From: Deltaproteobacteria bacterium
Lineage (GTDB): Bacteria; Myxococcota_A; Polyangia; Polyangiales; Houyiibacteriaceae
Assembly: GCA_019313915.1 (NCBI GenBank)
Contig: JAFDAJ010000027.1
Location: 1-35,091 of the forward strand
Reading direction: 5' to 3'
Length of the DNA stretch: 35,091 nucleotides
The notes under the pieces are model-generated. The model did no database searches. It had not been told where the DNA came from and saw only the letters and a list, made by a program, of their open reading frames with translations. The stretch's first letter is position 1. Every line of letters begins with the position of its first letter. Shown piece by piece: positions 16,542 through 24,520 of this stretch. Made by a program: the position numbers and the translations under genes.

Positions 16542-16585
16542 AAAAAAGGACGCGGCCAGCCAGCCCGTTTCCGGCCGGCCGCGTC
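16542..16585 (-). terminator. Intrinsic terminator for the long minus-strand operon
   Basis: GACGCGGCC (16549-16557) pairs with GGCCGCGTC (16577-16585), a perfect 9-bp GC-rich stem; on the minus strand it is followed by CTTTTTTA. This is the textbook arrangement for a Rho-independent terminator reading right to left. It lies about 190 nt past the LLM oxidoreductase stop and probably ends that transcript. Confidence 0.8.
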
Positions 16586-16612
16586 GATGCTCACCCCAAA
16601 GGCCGAGCCAGC

Positions 16613-16649
16613 GGTTGAGCGCACGATTTGGATCTCTGTCTGCTCAACC
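16613..16649. other. Perfect 8-bp inverted repeat with 21-nt loop
   Basis: GGTTGAGC and GCTCAACC are separated by 21 nt. No T-run follows on either strand. It lies in the 283-bp spacer between the small LuxR-type gene and the LLM oxidoreductase gene, 28 nt from the terminator stem. It could fold in RNA or mark a mobile-element edge; nothing more can be said. Confidence 0.45.
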
Positions 16650-16689
16650 ACTCTGAGTATTTAATAGGCTGTCTTGAGCGGTTTATCTA

Positions 16690-16725
16690 TACGTAATAGT
16701 TCACATTCCATACGTAATTGTTCAC
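16690..16725. repeat. Two 15-bp direct repeats, 21 bp apart
   Basis: TACGTAATAGTTCAC (16690-16704) and TACGTAATTGTTCAC (16711-16725) differ at one base and have a period of 21 bp, two helical turns. The stretch is AT-rich in a GC-rich genome. Multiple short direct repeats ending in GTTCAC are reminiscent of IS21-type insertion-sequence ends, but no transposase remnant is next to it. A pair of regulator sites is the alternative. Confidence 0.65.
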
Positions 16726-16774
16726 CCAATTCCACGGGACCTGGGGCTAATGCGTCTGAAGTCGCCTACAGACG

Positions 16775-17782
16775 TTACGCTCGAGCCAAGGCTGTAATGA
16801 AGGCCGCCATGCCTGGCCACGGCATCCCTGGTGGAAGGTTGATGATCGGTTGCTCCATACCGAGGCCGCGGCGTCGGGCGATCTCTCGCCGGCAGTGGAG
16901 CGGATCGCCAGAGATCGTCAGCGCTTCGATCATATCATCGGTCACCGCGTCGGGCGCCATCTTGCGCGTTGCCTTGTCGCCGTAGAGGCGCTCGATTTCG
17001 TTGCACTCCGCTTCGTAACCGAAACCACTGAGAAGCTGTTTGTAATAGTCGCCCATGCCGCCGATGTAGAACGAGATGATCTCGCGCGCTTTGGATGAGG
17101 CCCCCTTGCCCGGGATGGGAATGACCGTGGTGAATGGAGACGTCGCGATCTCGCTCGGGTCGCGACCGGCCTTGGCGGCGCCCTCTGCGATCCATTTCCG
17201 GCCGTCTTCGAGACGGTTGTACGGCCAGAAGATCGGCATCCAGCCGTCCGCCATCTCTCCAACGCTGGTGATCGATTTCTGCTTCAGGGCAGCGACGTAG
17301 ATCGGGATCCGCGGGCGTGTCGGCTCAAAGTCGAGCGTGAAAGGCCGATATCGGCGCAGTTTGGTGTCAGCTTCGCTGAGCGGACGGCGATCGAGCATCG
17401 TGCGTACCACACGGATCACGTCCCGGGTCTGTGTCAGGGGTTTGTCGAAGTCACGGCCGTGCAGCCCCTCGATGACGTTCTTCCCGCTCGTCCCGAGACC
17501 CAGAATGAAACGCCCACCGCTGATTTCGTCGAGCGTCGCCGCCTGCATCGCAATGAGTGCCGGCGATCGGCTGAATACGTTGATGATGCCGGTACCGATC
17601 TTAATCCGCTTGGTCCTGAGCGCGATCTCGGTGAGCAGCGAAAAGACCTCATATCCCCAGACCTCCGGGAGCCAGAACGAGTCGTATCCGAGGCGGTCGG
17701 CCAGGACTGCAGCCTTGACGTATGTTTTGCGATCGTAGTCACGCCAGAAGGCCAGAAGGCCGGTAGATTGCTTGGCTAGCAT
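16775..17782 (-). CDS. LLM-class flavin/F420-dependent oxidoreductase
   Basis: The 335-residue product belongs to the bacterial luciferase-like monooxygenase fold, a TIM barrel that uses FMN or coenzyme F420. Supporting features are the N-terminal [58 protein letters not shown], and the C-terminal [25 protein letters not shown]. The [12 protein letters not shown] motif and family length favour the F420-linked, methylene-tetrahydromethanopterin-reductase-like branch, but no F420 synthesis gene is visible here. There is no signal peptide. The ATG at 17782 has AGGAG with 8-nt spacing. It is separated from the upstream crotonase-family gene by 86 nt holding a hexamer array. Substrate unknown; a role in lipid or xenobiotic oxidation is suggested only by neighbours. 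Confidence 0.88.
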   Translation of the reverse strand: MLAKQSTGLLAFWRDYDRKTYVKAAVLADRLGYDSFWLPEVWGYEVFSLLTEIALRTKRIKIGTGIINVFSRSPALIAMQAATLDEISGGRFILGLGTSGKNVIEGLHGRDFDKPLTQTRDVIRVVRTMLDRRPLSEADTKLRRYRPFTLDFEPTRPRIPIYVAALKQKSITSVGEMADGWMPIFWPYNRLEDGRKWIAEGAAKAGRDPSEIATSPFTTVIPIPGKGASSKAREIISFYIGGMGDYYKQLLSGFGYEAECNEIERLYGDKATRKMAPDAVTDDMIEALTISGDPLHCRREIARRRGLGMEQPIINLPPGMPWPGMAAFITALARA

Positions 17783-17815
17783 CGTAGTGCTCCTCGAGGC
17801 GTCTTAGTCTTAGGT

Positions 17816-17863
17816 CAGTGCCAGTGCCAGTGCCAGTGTCAGTGCCGGTGCCAGTGCCAGTGC
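17816..17863. repeat. Eight-unit CAGTGC hexamer array
   Basis: Eight tandem 6-bp units, six exact CAGTGC and two with one change (CAGTGT, CGGTGC), fill most of the spacer between the crotonase-family gene and the LLM oxidoreductase start. The array ends 34 nt before that start codon on the minus strand. Copy changes would alter spacing in the leader without affecting any reading frame. Confidence 0.85.
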
Positions 17864-17868
17864 AGGCG

Positions 17869-18651
17869 TCACTTGCCCTTGAACCGCGGCTTCCGCTTCT
17901 CCAGAAACGCCGTTACGCCTTCCGCAAAATCCTCGCTCTGGTAGCACTGCTCGATCGATTCCTTGATGCGTGCGGTGTCGTGATCGGCTTCGAGCTTGGC
18001 GAGCTCTTGCAGGGTGATCTTCGCGCTTCGGATCGTGAGGGGTGCGTTGTCCGCGATTGTGTGTGCGATCCGGTCGACGTTCTCGTCCAAGACGTCCTTC
18101 GCGAACACCTCGTTCACCAGTCCGATGTGGCGAGCTTCATCGGCGGCGACGCGTCGCGCTGTGAACAGCAAGTCAGCCGTCTCCGAGAATCCCACGGTGC
18201 GGATCAAGGCCTGAATGCCGGCTGTGTGATAGCCAAGACCGAGGCGAGCGGGAGGGACGGCGAAGCGCGCGTCGTCCGCTGCGTAGCGAAGGTCTGCGGT
18301 CAGCGCGATGGCTGCGCCGCCGCCGATGCAGAAGCCATGAATCGACGCGATGAGCGGCTTTTCGAGCGCTTGCAGGGCGGCGAAGGCCCGCGCGGTCAGC
18401 GCGTCGTACTCCCGTCCCGCGTTCCCGGTTCGCGTTTGCCCGAACTCCGTGATGTCGGCACCTGACACGAATGCTTCAGAGCCCGCACCCCGCATGATGA
18501 CGACGCGAACGCTTGGGTCTTCTTGAACGGTCCGCACCGCCGCGGGGATCGCCGCCCACATGTCGACCGTGATCGCGTTGCGACGCTTTTCGTGATCGAA
18601 CACCAAGCGCGCGATAGGGCCGTCTCGCTCGATTCTAACTTCACCCCTCAT
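17869..18651 (-). CDS. Crotonase-superfamily protein lacking both hydratase glutamates
   Basis: The 260-residue product has the enoyl-CoA hydratase/isomerase fold: SGADI at 63-67 and GFCIGGG at 106-112 make the acyl-CoA oxyanion hole. In hydratases two glutamates flank the substrate (Glu144 and Glu164 in rat). By alignment to the GGGCEL and PEILLG motifs, these positions are Ala114 and Pro134 here. Ordinary 2-enoyl-CoA hydration is therefore doubtful; other superfamily reactions (isomerisation, decarboxylation, thioester hydrolysis) or a different base remain possible. The ATG at 18651 starts just before the domain; a TTG at 18672 would add seven residues. It follows surA-like 18692 by 40 nt and precedes the LLM gene. 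Annotating it as enoyl-CoA hydratase would be an overcall. Confidence 0.85.
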   Translation of the reverse strand: MRGEVRIERDGPIARLVFDHEKRRNAITVDMWAAIPAAVRTVQEDPSVRVVIMRGAGSEAFVSGADITEFGQTRTGNAGREYDALTARAFAALQALEKPLIASIHGFCIGGGAAIALTADLRYAADDARFAVPPARLGLGYHTAGIQALIRTVGFSETADLLFTARRVAADEARHIGLVNEVFAKDVLDENVDRIAHTIADNAPLTIRSAKITLQELAKLEADHDTARIKESIEQCYQSEDFAEGVTAFLEKRKPRFKGK

Positions 18652-18691
18652 CGGTGCCCAGCCTAGCAGCAAAGAGCTTGGATGTTCGACG

Positions 18692-19630
18692 CTAGAGCAT
18701 ACGGTTGATGACGGCCTTACGGCGCATTTCGTCGAGGAAGATATTCTCTTGTCGGACCATCGCAGCGTCCATCATCTCCCGAAAAAGCTCTTGCTTCATC
18801 TCTTCATAGGAAGGGAAACCAGCTCCAACCTGGCGATCCCGAAGAAAGAAGATGTGGAAGCCCGACTTGCCCCTCACCGGGCTGCTGATCTCTCCGGCGT
18901 TGAGCGGCAAGAGCGCGCGTCCCAATTCCTCGGGCAAGTCGCCCTGGGTAAGCCAACCGAGGTCGCCGCCGCCCAATTGTGGTGCGCGCGCGTCGAAATT
19001 TTCCGGTGTGAGCGAGGCCCGGAGTGTCTCTGCCTCTTGACGCTTCGCAGCCACTTGGATTGCCGACGCTCCTTCTCCGACTGGAACCACGACGTTCGAG
19101 ACTTGAAAGCGAAGCTCGCTGCCTTCTTCGCGCGCACGCTGCTCGTACCGAGCCCGCACCTCTTCTTCGGTGACGTTGACCCGTGATCGTACCCGTTCAT
19201 TCATGACCTTGAGGCGGATCAGCTGCCTCTTGAGATCCTTGCGGTACTGGCTTTGGGTAAAGCCCTGTGCGTCGAGTGCCTCTTGGAACTGAGCCTCGGT
19301 CATGTTGTTCTGGAGTCGAAGGTTCTCAATCGCGTTGTCGACGTCTGCGTCCGTCACGCGGATTCCGCTGCCCGAGGCCAACTGGCGAATGAGTTGTTCG
19401 TCGATCAAATGGTCGAGCAACTCCTCGTAGAGATCCTTGAGGCGGGCCATCCGCTCGGTTTCCGTCGATGCATCGGCCACCTGCGGCAGAAACGGAACGG
19501 CACGTTTTCGAAGATCGCTTAGAAAGACCGCTCGGTCGTTAACGGTAGCCACGACGCGTTCGACGACGTCTGCGCTGGCCGAGTTCGCTGTGAGTACGAG
19601 TAGGAGCGTAGCGACGGCGAGGCGAGTCAT
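18692..19630 (-). CDS. SurA-like periplasmic peptidyl-prolyl isomerase/chaperone
   Basis: The 312-residue product resembles SurA, the periplasmic chaperone for outer-membrane proteins. A signal peptide (LAVATLLLVLTANSASA, cleavage before DVVERV) is followed by a SurA N-terminal domain (VVERVVATVNDRAVFLSDLRKRA), a helical region (residues 60-150), and a single parvulin domain at about 170-275 (FQVSNVVVPVG, LGGGDLGWLTQGDLPEELGRAL, GEISSPVRGKSGFHIFFLRD). E. coli SurA has two parvulin domains; this has one. The ATG at 19630 overlaps the TGA of the gene before it by one base, so translation is coupled. Together with that gene it forms a two-chaperone unit after the Bat operon. Confidence 0.88.
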   Translation of the reverse strand: MTRLAVATLLLVLTANSASADVVERVVATVNDRAVFLSDLRKRAVPFLPQVADASTETERMARLKDLYEELLDHLIDEQLIRQLASGSGIRVTDADVDNAIENLRLQNNMTEAQFQEALDAQGFTQSQYRKDLKRQLIRLKVMNERVRSRVNVTEEEVRARYEQRAREEGSELRFQVSNVVVPVGEGASAIQVAAKRQEAETLRASLTPENFDARAPQLGGGDLGWLTQGDLPEELGRALLPLNAGEISSPVRGKSGFHIFFLRDRQVGAGFPSYEEMKQELFREMMDAAMVRQENIFLDEMRRKAVINRML

Positions 19631-20571
19631 CACTGGCCTTGCCGGAAGTCCGGAATCTCGACTTGGATGGCGTTCAGCGCGTCGTAGTCTATTTCGACGA
19701 CGACCTCTTTTCGAAGCCGTTCGGTCAGCGCCTCGATGGCGGCGTCTTTCCGCTGGCGGGTGAGCTTGTGGCGAATCGCCCGCTTGGCCTGCTCGTAGGT
19801 GCGCTTCAGTGCCGCGCGCTTTCCGGTGAGCATGATGATATGGTAGCCGCCGCCTTCTTCGACGAGCTCTGGATAGACGGTGCCCACCTTATCGAGCGAG
19901 AACGCCGCTTCCCGAATTGCTGTTGGTGGCTCACCTTCGCCACTCGCCTCGAAGAAGTGTAGGTCGCCGCCATTGGCTCGGGTCTTGTCGTCCTCGGAAT
20001 CTTCACGAGCCAACTTGCGAAACCCAGCTAGGTCTGCGTTCTTCGCGTGGGCGAGCGTCTTCTTCGCACGCGCGCGGTCCTTGACGAAGATGTGGCTTGC
20101 GCGAACCTGAGCCAGGCGGTCGAACTCGAGCGGGTTCTCGTCGTAGATCGCTTTGACCTCTTCGTCGGTGATCTCCATGCCCTCGAGCGGCGCGTCGACT
20201 TCTTTCTTTATGAGTTGCTGGATCATGGCGTTGCGCCGCGCTCGCACAATCTCCGGCTTGTCCGCGTAGCCGCGCCGCTTCGCCTCGTAAACCAGGAGCT
20301 CAAAGCGAACCAGATTGTCGAGCAGCTCCTTGCGGCGCTCCGGGCTCTCGAAGCGCGCACGCAGATATGGAGACTGAGACGCTAAGCGATCGGCGAGCTC
20401 TCCCACCGTGATCGTGCGATCTCCGACTTTCGCAAGCACCTCGTCCGCCTGAACTTCAGTGAGTCCGTGCTTCGGCCATTGATCTTCGACGACCTGCGCC
20501 TCTTCCGCCTTCTTGGAGCAGTTCGTAGCGGCGAGCGCGAGCACGATGATGACGGCGCGTTTCCAAGACAT
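19630..20571 (-). CDS. Parvulin-type peptidyl-prolyl isomerase lipoprotein
   Basis: The 313-residue product is a membrane-anchored PpiC/parvulin isomerase that should act on extracytoplasmic proteins. A signal peptide ends in a lipobox (LALAATNC, Cys18), so the protein is probably a lipoprotein. The mature part has a helical SurA/PrsA-like region (residues 50-150) and a parvulin domain at about 155-265 (RASHIFVKDRARAKKTLAHAKNADLAGFRKLAREDSEDDKTRANGGDLHFF, with VYPELVEEGGGYHIIMLTGKR). The stop codon overlaps the ATG of the SurA-like gene. 47 nt separate it from the receiver-only regulator before it. The ribosome site is weak. Confidence 0.88.
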   Translation of the reverse strand: MSWKRAVIIVLALAATNCSKKAEEAQVVEDQWPKHGLTEVQADEVLAKVGDRTITVGELADRLASQSPYLRARFESPERRKELLDNLVRFELLVYEAKRRGYADKPEIVRARRNAMIQQLIKKEVDAPLEGMEITDEEVKAIYDENPLEFDRLAQVRASHIFVKDRARAKKTLAHAKNADLAGFRKLAREDSEDDKTRANGGDLHFFEASGEGEPPTAIREAAFSLDKVGTVYPELVEEGGGYHIIMLTGKRAALKRTYEQAKRAIRHKLTRQRKDAAIEALTERLRKEVVVEIDYDALNAIQVEIPDFRQGQ

Positions 20572-20618
20572 CGTCAGCCGGGTAGCATATACCGCATGTG
20601 CGGCAACGAGGCCAAAGT

Positions 20619-21011
20619 TCAGCGGGAGTCTCGGCCTGCGAGGACTTCCCGAACCTTGTCCGTCAGGTCGTCTAGCTCGAAGGGCTTGTCGAGGAATCCG
20701 TCGGCCCCGTAAAGTGGCGACGTCATCTCGTTGAGGCGCTCCCCGATGCCGGTGAGCATGATGACCCCGGTGCCTCCCAACGACTCATCCTCGCGGATCG
20801 CGCGGCACACTTCCCAGCCGCTCATGCCCGGCATCATGACGTCGAGGACGACGAGGGCCGGCTTCTCGCGCCGGGCCAGGCGAAGCGCTTCTTCGCCGTC
20901 CGAAGCCTCCACAATCTCGGCAGGGAGCGAGCTCAAGTGCCGCGCCACCAATGCCAATATTTCCAAGTCATCGTCGGCGACCAAGATCTTGGTCGCGGAG
21001 TCGGTCGTCAT
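20619..21011 (-). CDS. Receiver-domain-only response regulator
   Basis: The 130-residue product is a single CheY-like receiver domain with no output domain. It has the acidic cluster Asp13-Asp15, phosphorylation site Asp57 (VVLDVMMPGMSGWEV), Thr in IMLTGIG and Lys in DKPFELDDL. The ATG at 21011 has AGGAG 10 nt upstream and starts exactly at the domain; the frame is open 25 codons further up. It lies 61 nt after the TPR-SH3 (BatE-like) gene. Single-domain receivers act by protein contact or phosphate transfer. No kinase is nearby, so its partner is unknown. Confidence 0.92.
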   Translation of the reverse strand: MTTDSATKILVADDDLEILALVARHLSSLPAEIVEASDGEEALRLARREKPALVVLDVMMPGMSGWEVCRAIREDESLGGTGVIMLTGIGERLNEMTSPLYGADGFLDKPFELDDLTDKVREVLAGRDSR

Positions 21012-21072
21012 CGCTTTATTGCTCCTGGATTCACCAGTCCGGGCCGCATCCTCGTTCCGTTGACTTGCGTTG

Positions 21073-21888
21073 TCAATGGACACCATCGTTCCGGTCGATG
21101 GCTCCGACCCCAGAGCTCGGCGTCCAACCTTCGAGTCCGCTAACCAGCCGCAATTTCACGAAATCACGATCGCGATCGACAATCTGGCCCCGGTCTCCTG
21201 CCCGCGCTTCGCCGCGCACTTGAGCTCGCGGGTCGGGTCCTTCGCGCAAGATTACGCGGTCGTCGAGCGCCACGGCCCGTGGGCCGTCCCGAAGCAGGCC
21301 GGCTTTCGCGCCAAGGCCGAGAGCACAGAACGTCAGGGCTAGGCCCGACGAGATCAGCAGCGGATAGAGCCAGCGGTTCCTTCGGCGGCCCACTGCGGCC
21401 CACCCGAGAGCGAGAAAGAACAGCAGGTTGGCTACGAGTAGTCCGATCGCGAGCGCGTCCTCCGACAGGCCTCCGAAAATCGCGTCGCTGATCGAGCTGC
21501 TTCGCCGGATCATCGCCTCACCCTCCACCTCGGCTCGTTGCTCCTCCAGCGCCTTTTCTGCAGCCCGCAGATTGTCCGAGGCCTTGCCACCGTCATTCGG
21601 GCGCAGCGAGAGAGCTCGCTCGTAATGGAGAATGGCGCGGGCGTAGTCCCCTGACTGGGCAAACGAGGTCGCCAAGTTGAAGTACACATCGGGGTCGTGG
21701 ACGCCAGCCTCGGTGAGCTTGCGATAGTTGGAGATCGCTCCCGCGTGATCGCCTCGCGAAGCCGCGATGTTTGCCGCCTCGAAGATCGCCGCCAAAGATG
21801 AACCACCGGAGGCTTCCACCGGCTGTTGCGCGGCGACGCCGATGGGTGAGGCGAGCAGCAGGAGGGTGATGTAGCAGGCTCGAATCAC
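21073..21888 (-). CDS. batE: BatE-like TPR, membrane and SH3-domain protein
   Basis: The 271-residue product has a signal segment (CYITLLLLASPIGVAA), TPR-like repeats around 40-110 (DPDVYFNLATSFAQSGDYARAILHYERALSLRPND), two membrane segments (about 140-160 and 170-190) and a bacterial SH3-like C-terminus (LLRDGPRAVALDDRVILREGPDP, RGQIVDRDRDFVKLRLVSGLEGWT). This order is that of BatE proteins, the last member of Bat operons. The GTG at 21888 overlaps the batD stop as GTGA and has GGAGGAAGG upstream. The role is probably to bind partners at the periplasmic face of the membrane VWA complex. Confidence 0.82.
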   Translation of the reverse strand: MIRACYITLLLLASPIGVAAQQPVEASGGSSLAAIFEAANIAASRGDHAGAISNYRKLTEAGVHDPDVYFNLATSFAQSGDYARAILHYERALSLRPNDGGKASDNLRAAEKALEEQRAEVEGEAMIRRSSSISDAIFGGLSEDALAIGLLVANLLFFLALGWAAVGRRRNRWLYPLLISSGLALTFCALGLGAKAGLLRDGPRAVALDDRVILREGPDPRAQVRGEARAGDRGQIVDRDRDFVKLRLVSGLEGWTPSSGVGAIDRNDGVH

Positions 21889-23678
21889 GCCTTCCTCCGC
21901 GACCGCTGGATGCGTTCGACGACCGCGGCGGTCCGTTGCCGACACCGCTCCATTTCGTCCTGGCTCACCCCCGACGCAGCGAACCGCGCAAAGTCGGCGC
22001 CCTCGAGCTCGTTGATCACTCGTTGCACCAAATCGTCATCGAAGCCTTCACTGCCGAGCCGGATCCGGAGCGCTGCATGCGGAAGCCCGCCGACCGGTTC
22101 GCCGAGCCGTGAATCGAGAGCATGTGTCACCGACGCAACGATGCGATCGTAGAAGGACCTCGGGTCGTTGGCCTGAAGGGCGTCCTCTGCGCTGCGGAGC
22201 AGCTGACGTTGAACGGCGCCAGCGGTGGCGCTGCGTTGATCGCGACGCCGCGCGGCGCCCGCTCCCAGGATAAACAGTGCGAACAGGATTGGCGGGAGCG
22301 CTAGAAGCCAAGGGAACCACCGCTCGTCGCGTATGGGGGTTTCATCGCGGGTCAGGGCGCTGTACATCCGGATCGGCCCGAAGATTGCGCCGCTGGGCTT
22401 CGGTCCGGCGTCGACCGGTTCGATGGCGGGTTGCGAAAGTTTGGCGGCACCGTGAGAGGTGAAGGTGAGCGCATCCGTGCTCGCGGAGCCGTACTCTTCG
22501 GTGTCGGGGTCGAAAAAGTGGAGATCGATCGACGGCACCGTGTGCACACCCGGGGTCTCCGCGATCAAGATCCACTCCCACGTCCGCGCGCCGGATAATA
22601 TGGCGCCTTGGAACTGTTGTTGATCTCGGATTACCGGTTGCAGCGTTCGTACGCCCACGATTGGCGGCAGGGTGACGCGAAGCTCTTGGACGTTGCCAAC
22701 GCCCCCTGCATCGACGCGCAAAGTCACGGCATCCCCCGTCCTCACGGTAGTGCGATCGAGCGATGCGCGAATGGAATGCGGCCCGACCACCGCGTCGGGC
22801 GGACCCGGTTGCGGGAGCGGTTTGACGTTCACCGTGACCGGCACCCCGACGCGGTCCAGGCGTCTGCGAGCGTCGAAGAGGCTTCTGCCTCCTGCGTCGA
22901 ACGTGACCTTCGGCGGACCGATCGTCAGCTCGCCCGAGCGTTGCGGGAACGCCGCCGAACGCTGAAGCACGAATGCGCGATAGTGTGCGCCCATCACGGA
23001 AACAGTCTGCGACTGAAGACTCGTCACCGGATCGTCGTGCACCCAGAACCCGTCCATCGACGGCTTGCTCGGAACCACCGACTGTGGGGATAGACCAAGT
23101 CGCACGTAGAGGTACACCGTGACGTTGACTTGCTGACCGATGTAGACCTCCTCCGGCTCGACGACCGTCCGCAGGAATGCGTGCTCGTCGTAGCGGGCGC
23201 CCGATAGGTCGGATTCGATGGTTGCGTCGGTCGCAGCCGCGGAGCCGCCCGTCGCGCCGCCGGAGGCTGGAAGGACGACCAGAGTCAGCGGAGCGCTGCG
23301 ATAGGTCTTTCCATCGACCTTAGCCACCGCCGGCGCGAACTCATACGTGCCCGCGACCAAGGGCTGCAAAATGTAGACGTTGGCGAGGCTGGATTCCTTC
23401 TGAACGCCCGAGCCAAAACCAAAACTGAACTGCATCGGCCGGATGGTCTGATGTGAGACGATTTCCAGCTCCGGATACTTCTCGAGGTCGCTGAGCTCCA
23501 GGTTCTGAATGCTTCCCCCGCGTGCGTGAACGCGAACTTCGAGCCTCGTCGCCTCGCCGATCCTCACTTCGGCCGGCACTGCGCCGAGGGTCACCGTCAC
23601 CTCCGGCTCGGCCGCCGCCGTGGCGGCCCAGGGCAGGGCGGCCATCACGAAGAACGCGAGTGTGAGGAGTCGGATCAC
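21885..23678 (-). CDS. batD: BatD-like membrane protein
   Basis: The 597-residue product matches BatD: signal peptide at the start (IRLLTLAFFVMAALPWAATAAA), a long periplasmic region of beta-sandwich repeats (VTVTLGAVPAEVRIGEATRLEVRV; EDVYIGQQ-like EPEEVYIGQQVNVTVYLYVRL; HSIRASLDRTTVRTGDAVTLRVDAG), one membrane segment near residue 470 (WLLALPPILFALFILGAGAARR), and a helical cytoplasmic tail. BatD proteins are thought to form part of the Bat membrane assembly; the function is not settled. The GTG at 23678 overlaps the stop of the TPR gene before it as GTGA; a TTG three bases earlier is equally in frame. No truncation. Confidence 0.87.
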   Translation of the reverse strand: MIRLLTLAFFVMAALPWAATAAAEPEVTVTLGAVPAEVRIGEATRLEVRVHARGGSIQNLELSDLEKYPELEIVSHQTIRPMQFSFGFGSGVQKESSLANVYILQPLVAGTYEFAPAVAKVDGKTYRSAPLTLVVLPASGGATGGSAAATDATIESDLSGARYDEHAFLRTVVEPEEVYIGQQVNVTVYLYVRLGLSPQSVVPSKPSMDGFWVHDDPVTSLQSQTVSVMGAHYRAFVLQRSAAFPQRSGELTIGPPKVTFDAGGRSLFDARRRLDRVGVPVTVNVKPLPQPGPPDAVVGPHSIRASLDRTTVRTGDAVTLRVDAGGVGNVQELRVTLPPIVGVRTLQPVIRDQQQFQGAILSGARTWEWILIAETPGVHTVPSIDLHFFDPDTEEYGSASTDALTFTSHGAAKLSQPAIEPVDAGPKPSGAIFGPIRMYSALTRDETPIRDERWFPWLLALPPILFALFILGAGAARRRDQRSATAGAVQRQLLRSAEDALQANDPRSFYDRIVASVTHALDSRLGEPVGGLPHAALRIRLGSEGFDDDLVQRVINELEGADFARFAASGVSQDEMERCRQRTAAVVERIQRSRRKA

Positions 23679-24520
23679 CAATCCTTCTCCGGCGGCGGTC
23701 GCCCCGCATTGCGACGGCGCGCGCGCTGCAAAGGAAGGTTCTCTTCACCCTGCTCCAGCGCATCGAGAAAGCGCTGCACCTCATCTCGCGGGATTGGCTG
23801 GGCTTCTTCTTGCCCTCGCGCTTCCCCTTGCTCGTTCTGGGGCGCGTCTTCGTTCTCGTCCCCGTCTTCCTGGCCCTGCTCCTGGTCCTGGTCCTGCTGC
23901 TGGCCCTGCTCCTGGTCCTGCTGCTGGTCCTGCTGCTGGTCCTGCTGCTGGTCCTTCTGCTGGTCCTGCCCCTGGTCTTGGTCCTGTTGCTGGTCCTGCT
24001 CCTGTTGTTGCTCTTGCTGCTTCTCTTCTTCCTCTCGAATTCGCTTCATGGCGTACTCGAGGTTCCATGCTGCGTTGCGGTCCCCGGGGCGCACGCGGAG
24101 GGCTCGTTTGAACGCGTCGGCTGCTTCACGAAACTGTGCCGACGCTTGTTCGTATTCTTCCTGTTGCGCAACCGCGTCCCCTTGCCGGGCGTAGGCGATG
24201 CCGAGGTTGTAGTACGCGTCCGCTCGCGTGCTCGGAGATGCGGCGGGATCTGCCCCGGCTAGCAACGCTTCCTTTGCCTGCTCGCCGAGATCCTGCGCGA
24301 GGAGCGCGAGGCCACGGTTGAGCTGCACAGCGCGCGCGTCTGGCAGCTCCCGCGCCGCTTCGTCGTATGCTTCGAGGGCAGGGCCGTACTGCTCTTGGGC
24401 CATCAACGCGTTGCCCCTCTTCGCGTTGGAGTTTTCCCCTCGAAGAGGGCTCCAGGCGGACGCACTTGCGGGCAAAGCAAGGGTTGCGGCGCAGCACAAG
24501 CACCAGGCAGCAAGTCTCAT
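23675..24520 (-). CDS. batC: BatC-like TPR protein with long Gln/Asp tract
   Basis: The 281-residue product has a signal peptide (LAAWCLCCAATLALPASASA), about three TPR units at 30-150 (ALMAQEQYGPALEAYDEAARELPDA; AYYNLGIAYARQGDA; AADAFKRALRVRPGDRNAAWNLEYAM) and a charged tract of about 80 residues (160-240) rich in Gln, Asp and Glu, ending with a short basic segment. The TPR part and its place between the VWA pair and batD match BatC. The tract is coded by mostly CAG/GAC units and is probably unfolded. Overlaps: ATGA with the VWA gene before it, GTGA with batD after it. Confidence 0.83.
   Translation of the reverse strand: MRLAAWCLCCAATLALPASASAWSPLRGENSNAKRGNALMAQEQYGPALEAYDEAARELPDARAVQLNRGLALLAQDLGEQAKEALLAGADPAASPSTRADAYYNLGIAYARQGDAVAQQEEYEQASAQFREAADAFKRALRVRPGDRNAAWNLEYAMKRIREEEEKQQEQQQEQDQQQDQDQGQDQQKDQQQDQQQDQQQDQEQGQQQDQDQEQGQEDGDENEDAPQNEQGEARGQEEAQPIPRDEVQRFLDALEQGEENLPLQRARRRNAGRPPPEKDW
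23797..24040 (-). repeat. CAG/GAC-rich coding repeat (Gln/Asp/Glu tract) in batC
   Basis: The part of the batC-like gene coding the Gln/Asp/Glu tract is built of related units such as CAGCAGCAGGAC and CAGGACCAG. Units keep a multiple of three bases, so copy changes alter only tract length. The opposite strand shows long open frames of Leu/Val residues, which are shadows of this repeat. Confidence 0.8.

Noticed and set aside
16613-16660. A tRNA-like fold in the LLM-side spacer
   Set aside because: The 8-bp stem recalls an acceptor arm, but the interior has no D, anticodon or T arms and the length is too short.
23797-24040. Possible CRISPR-like repeat array
   Set aside because: Units are contiguous, coding and without unique spacers; no cas gene is near.
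23526-24262. Plus-strand frames with long Leu/Val or Trp/Ser/Cys runs
   Set aside because: They are antisense shadows of the CAG/GAC tract in the batC-like gene, not membrane proteins.
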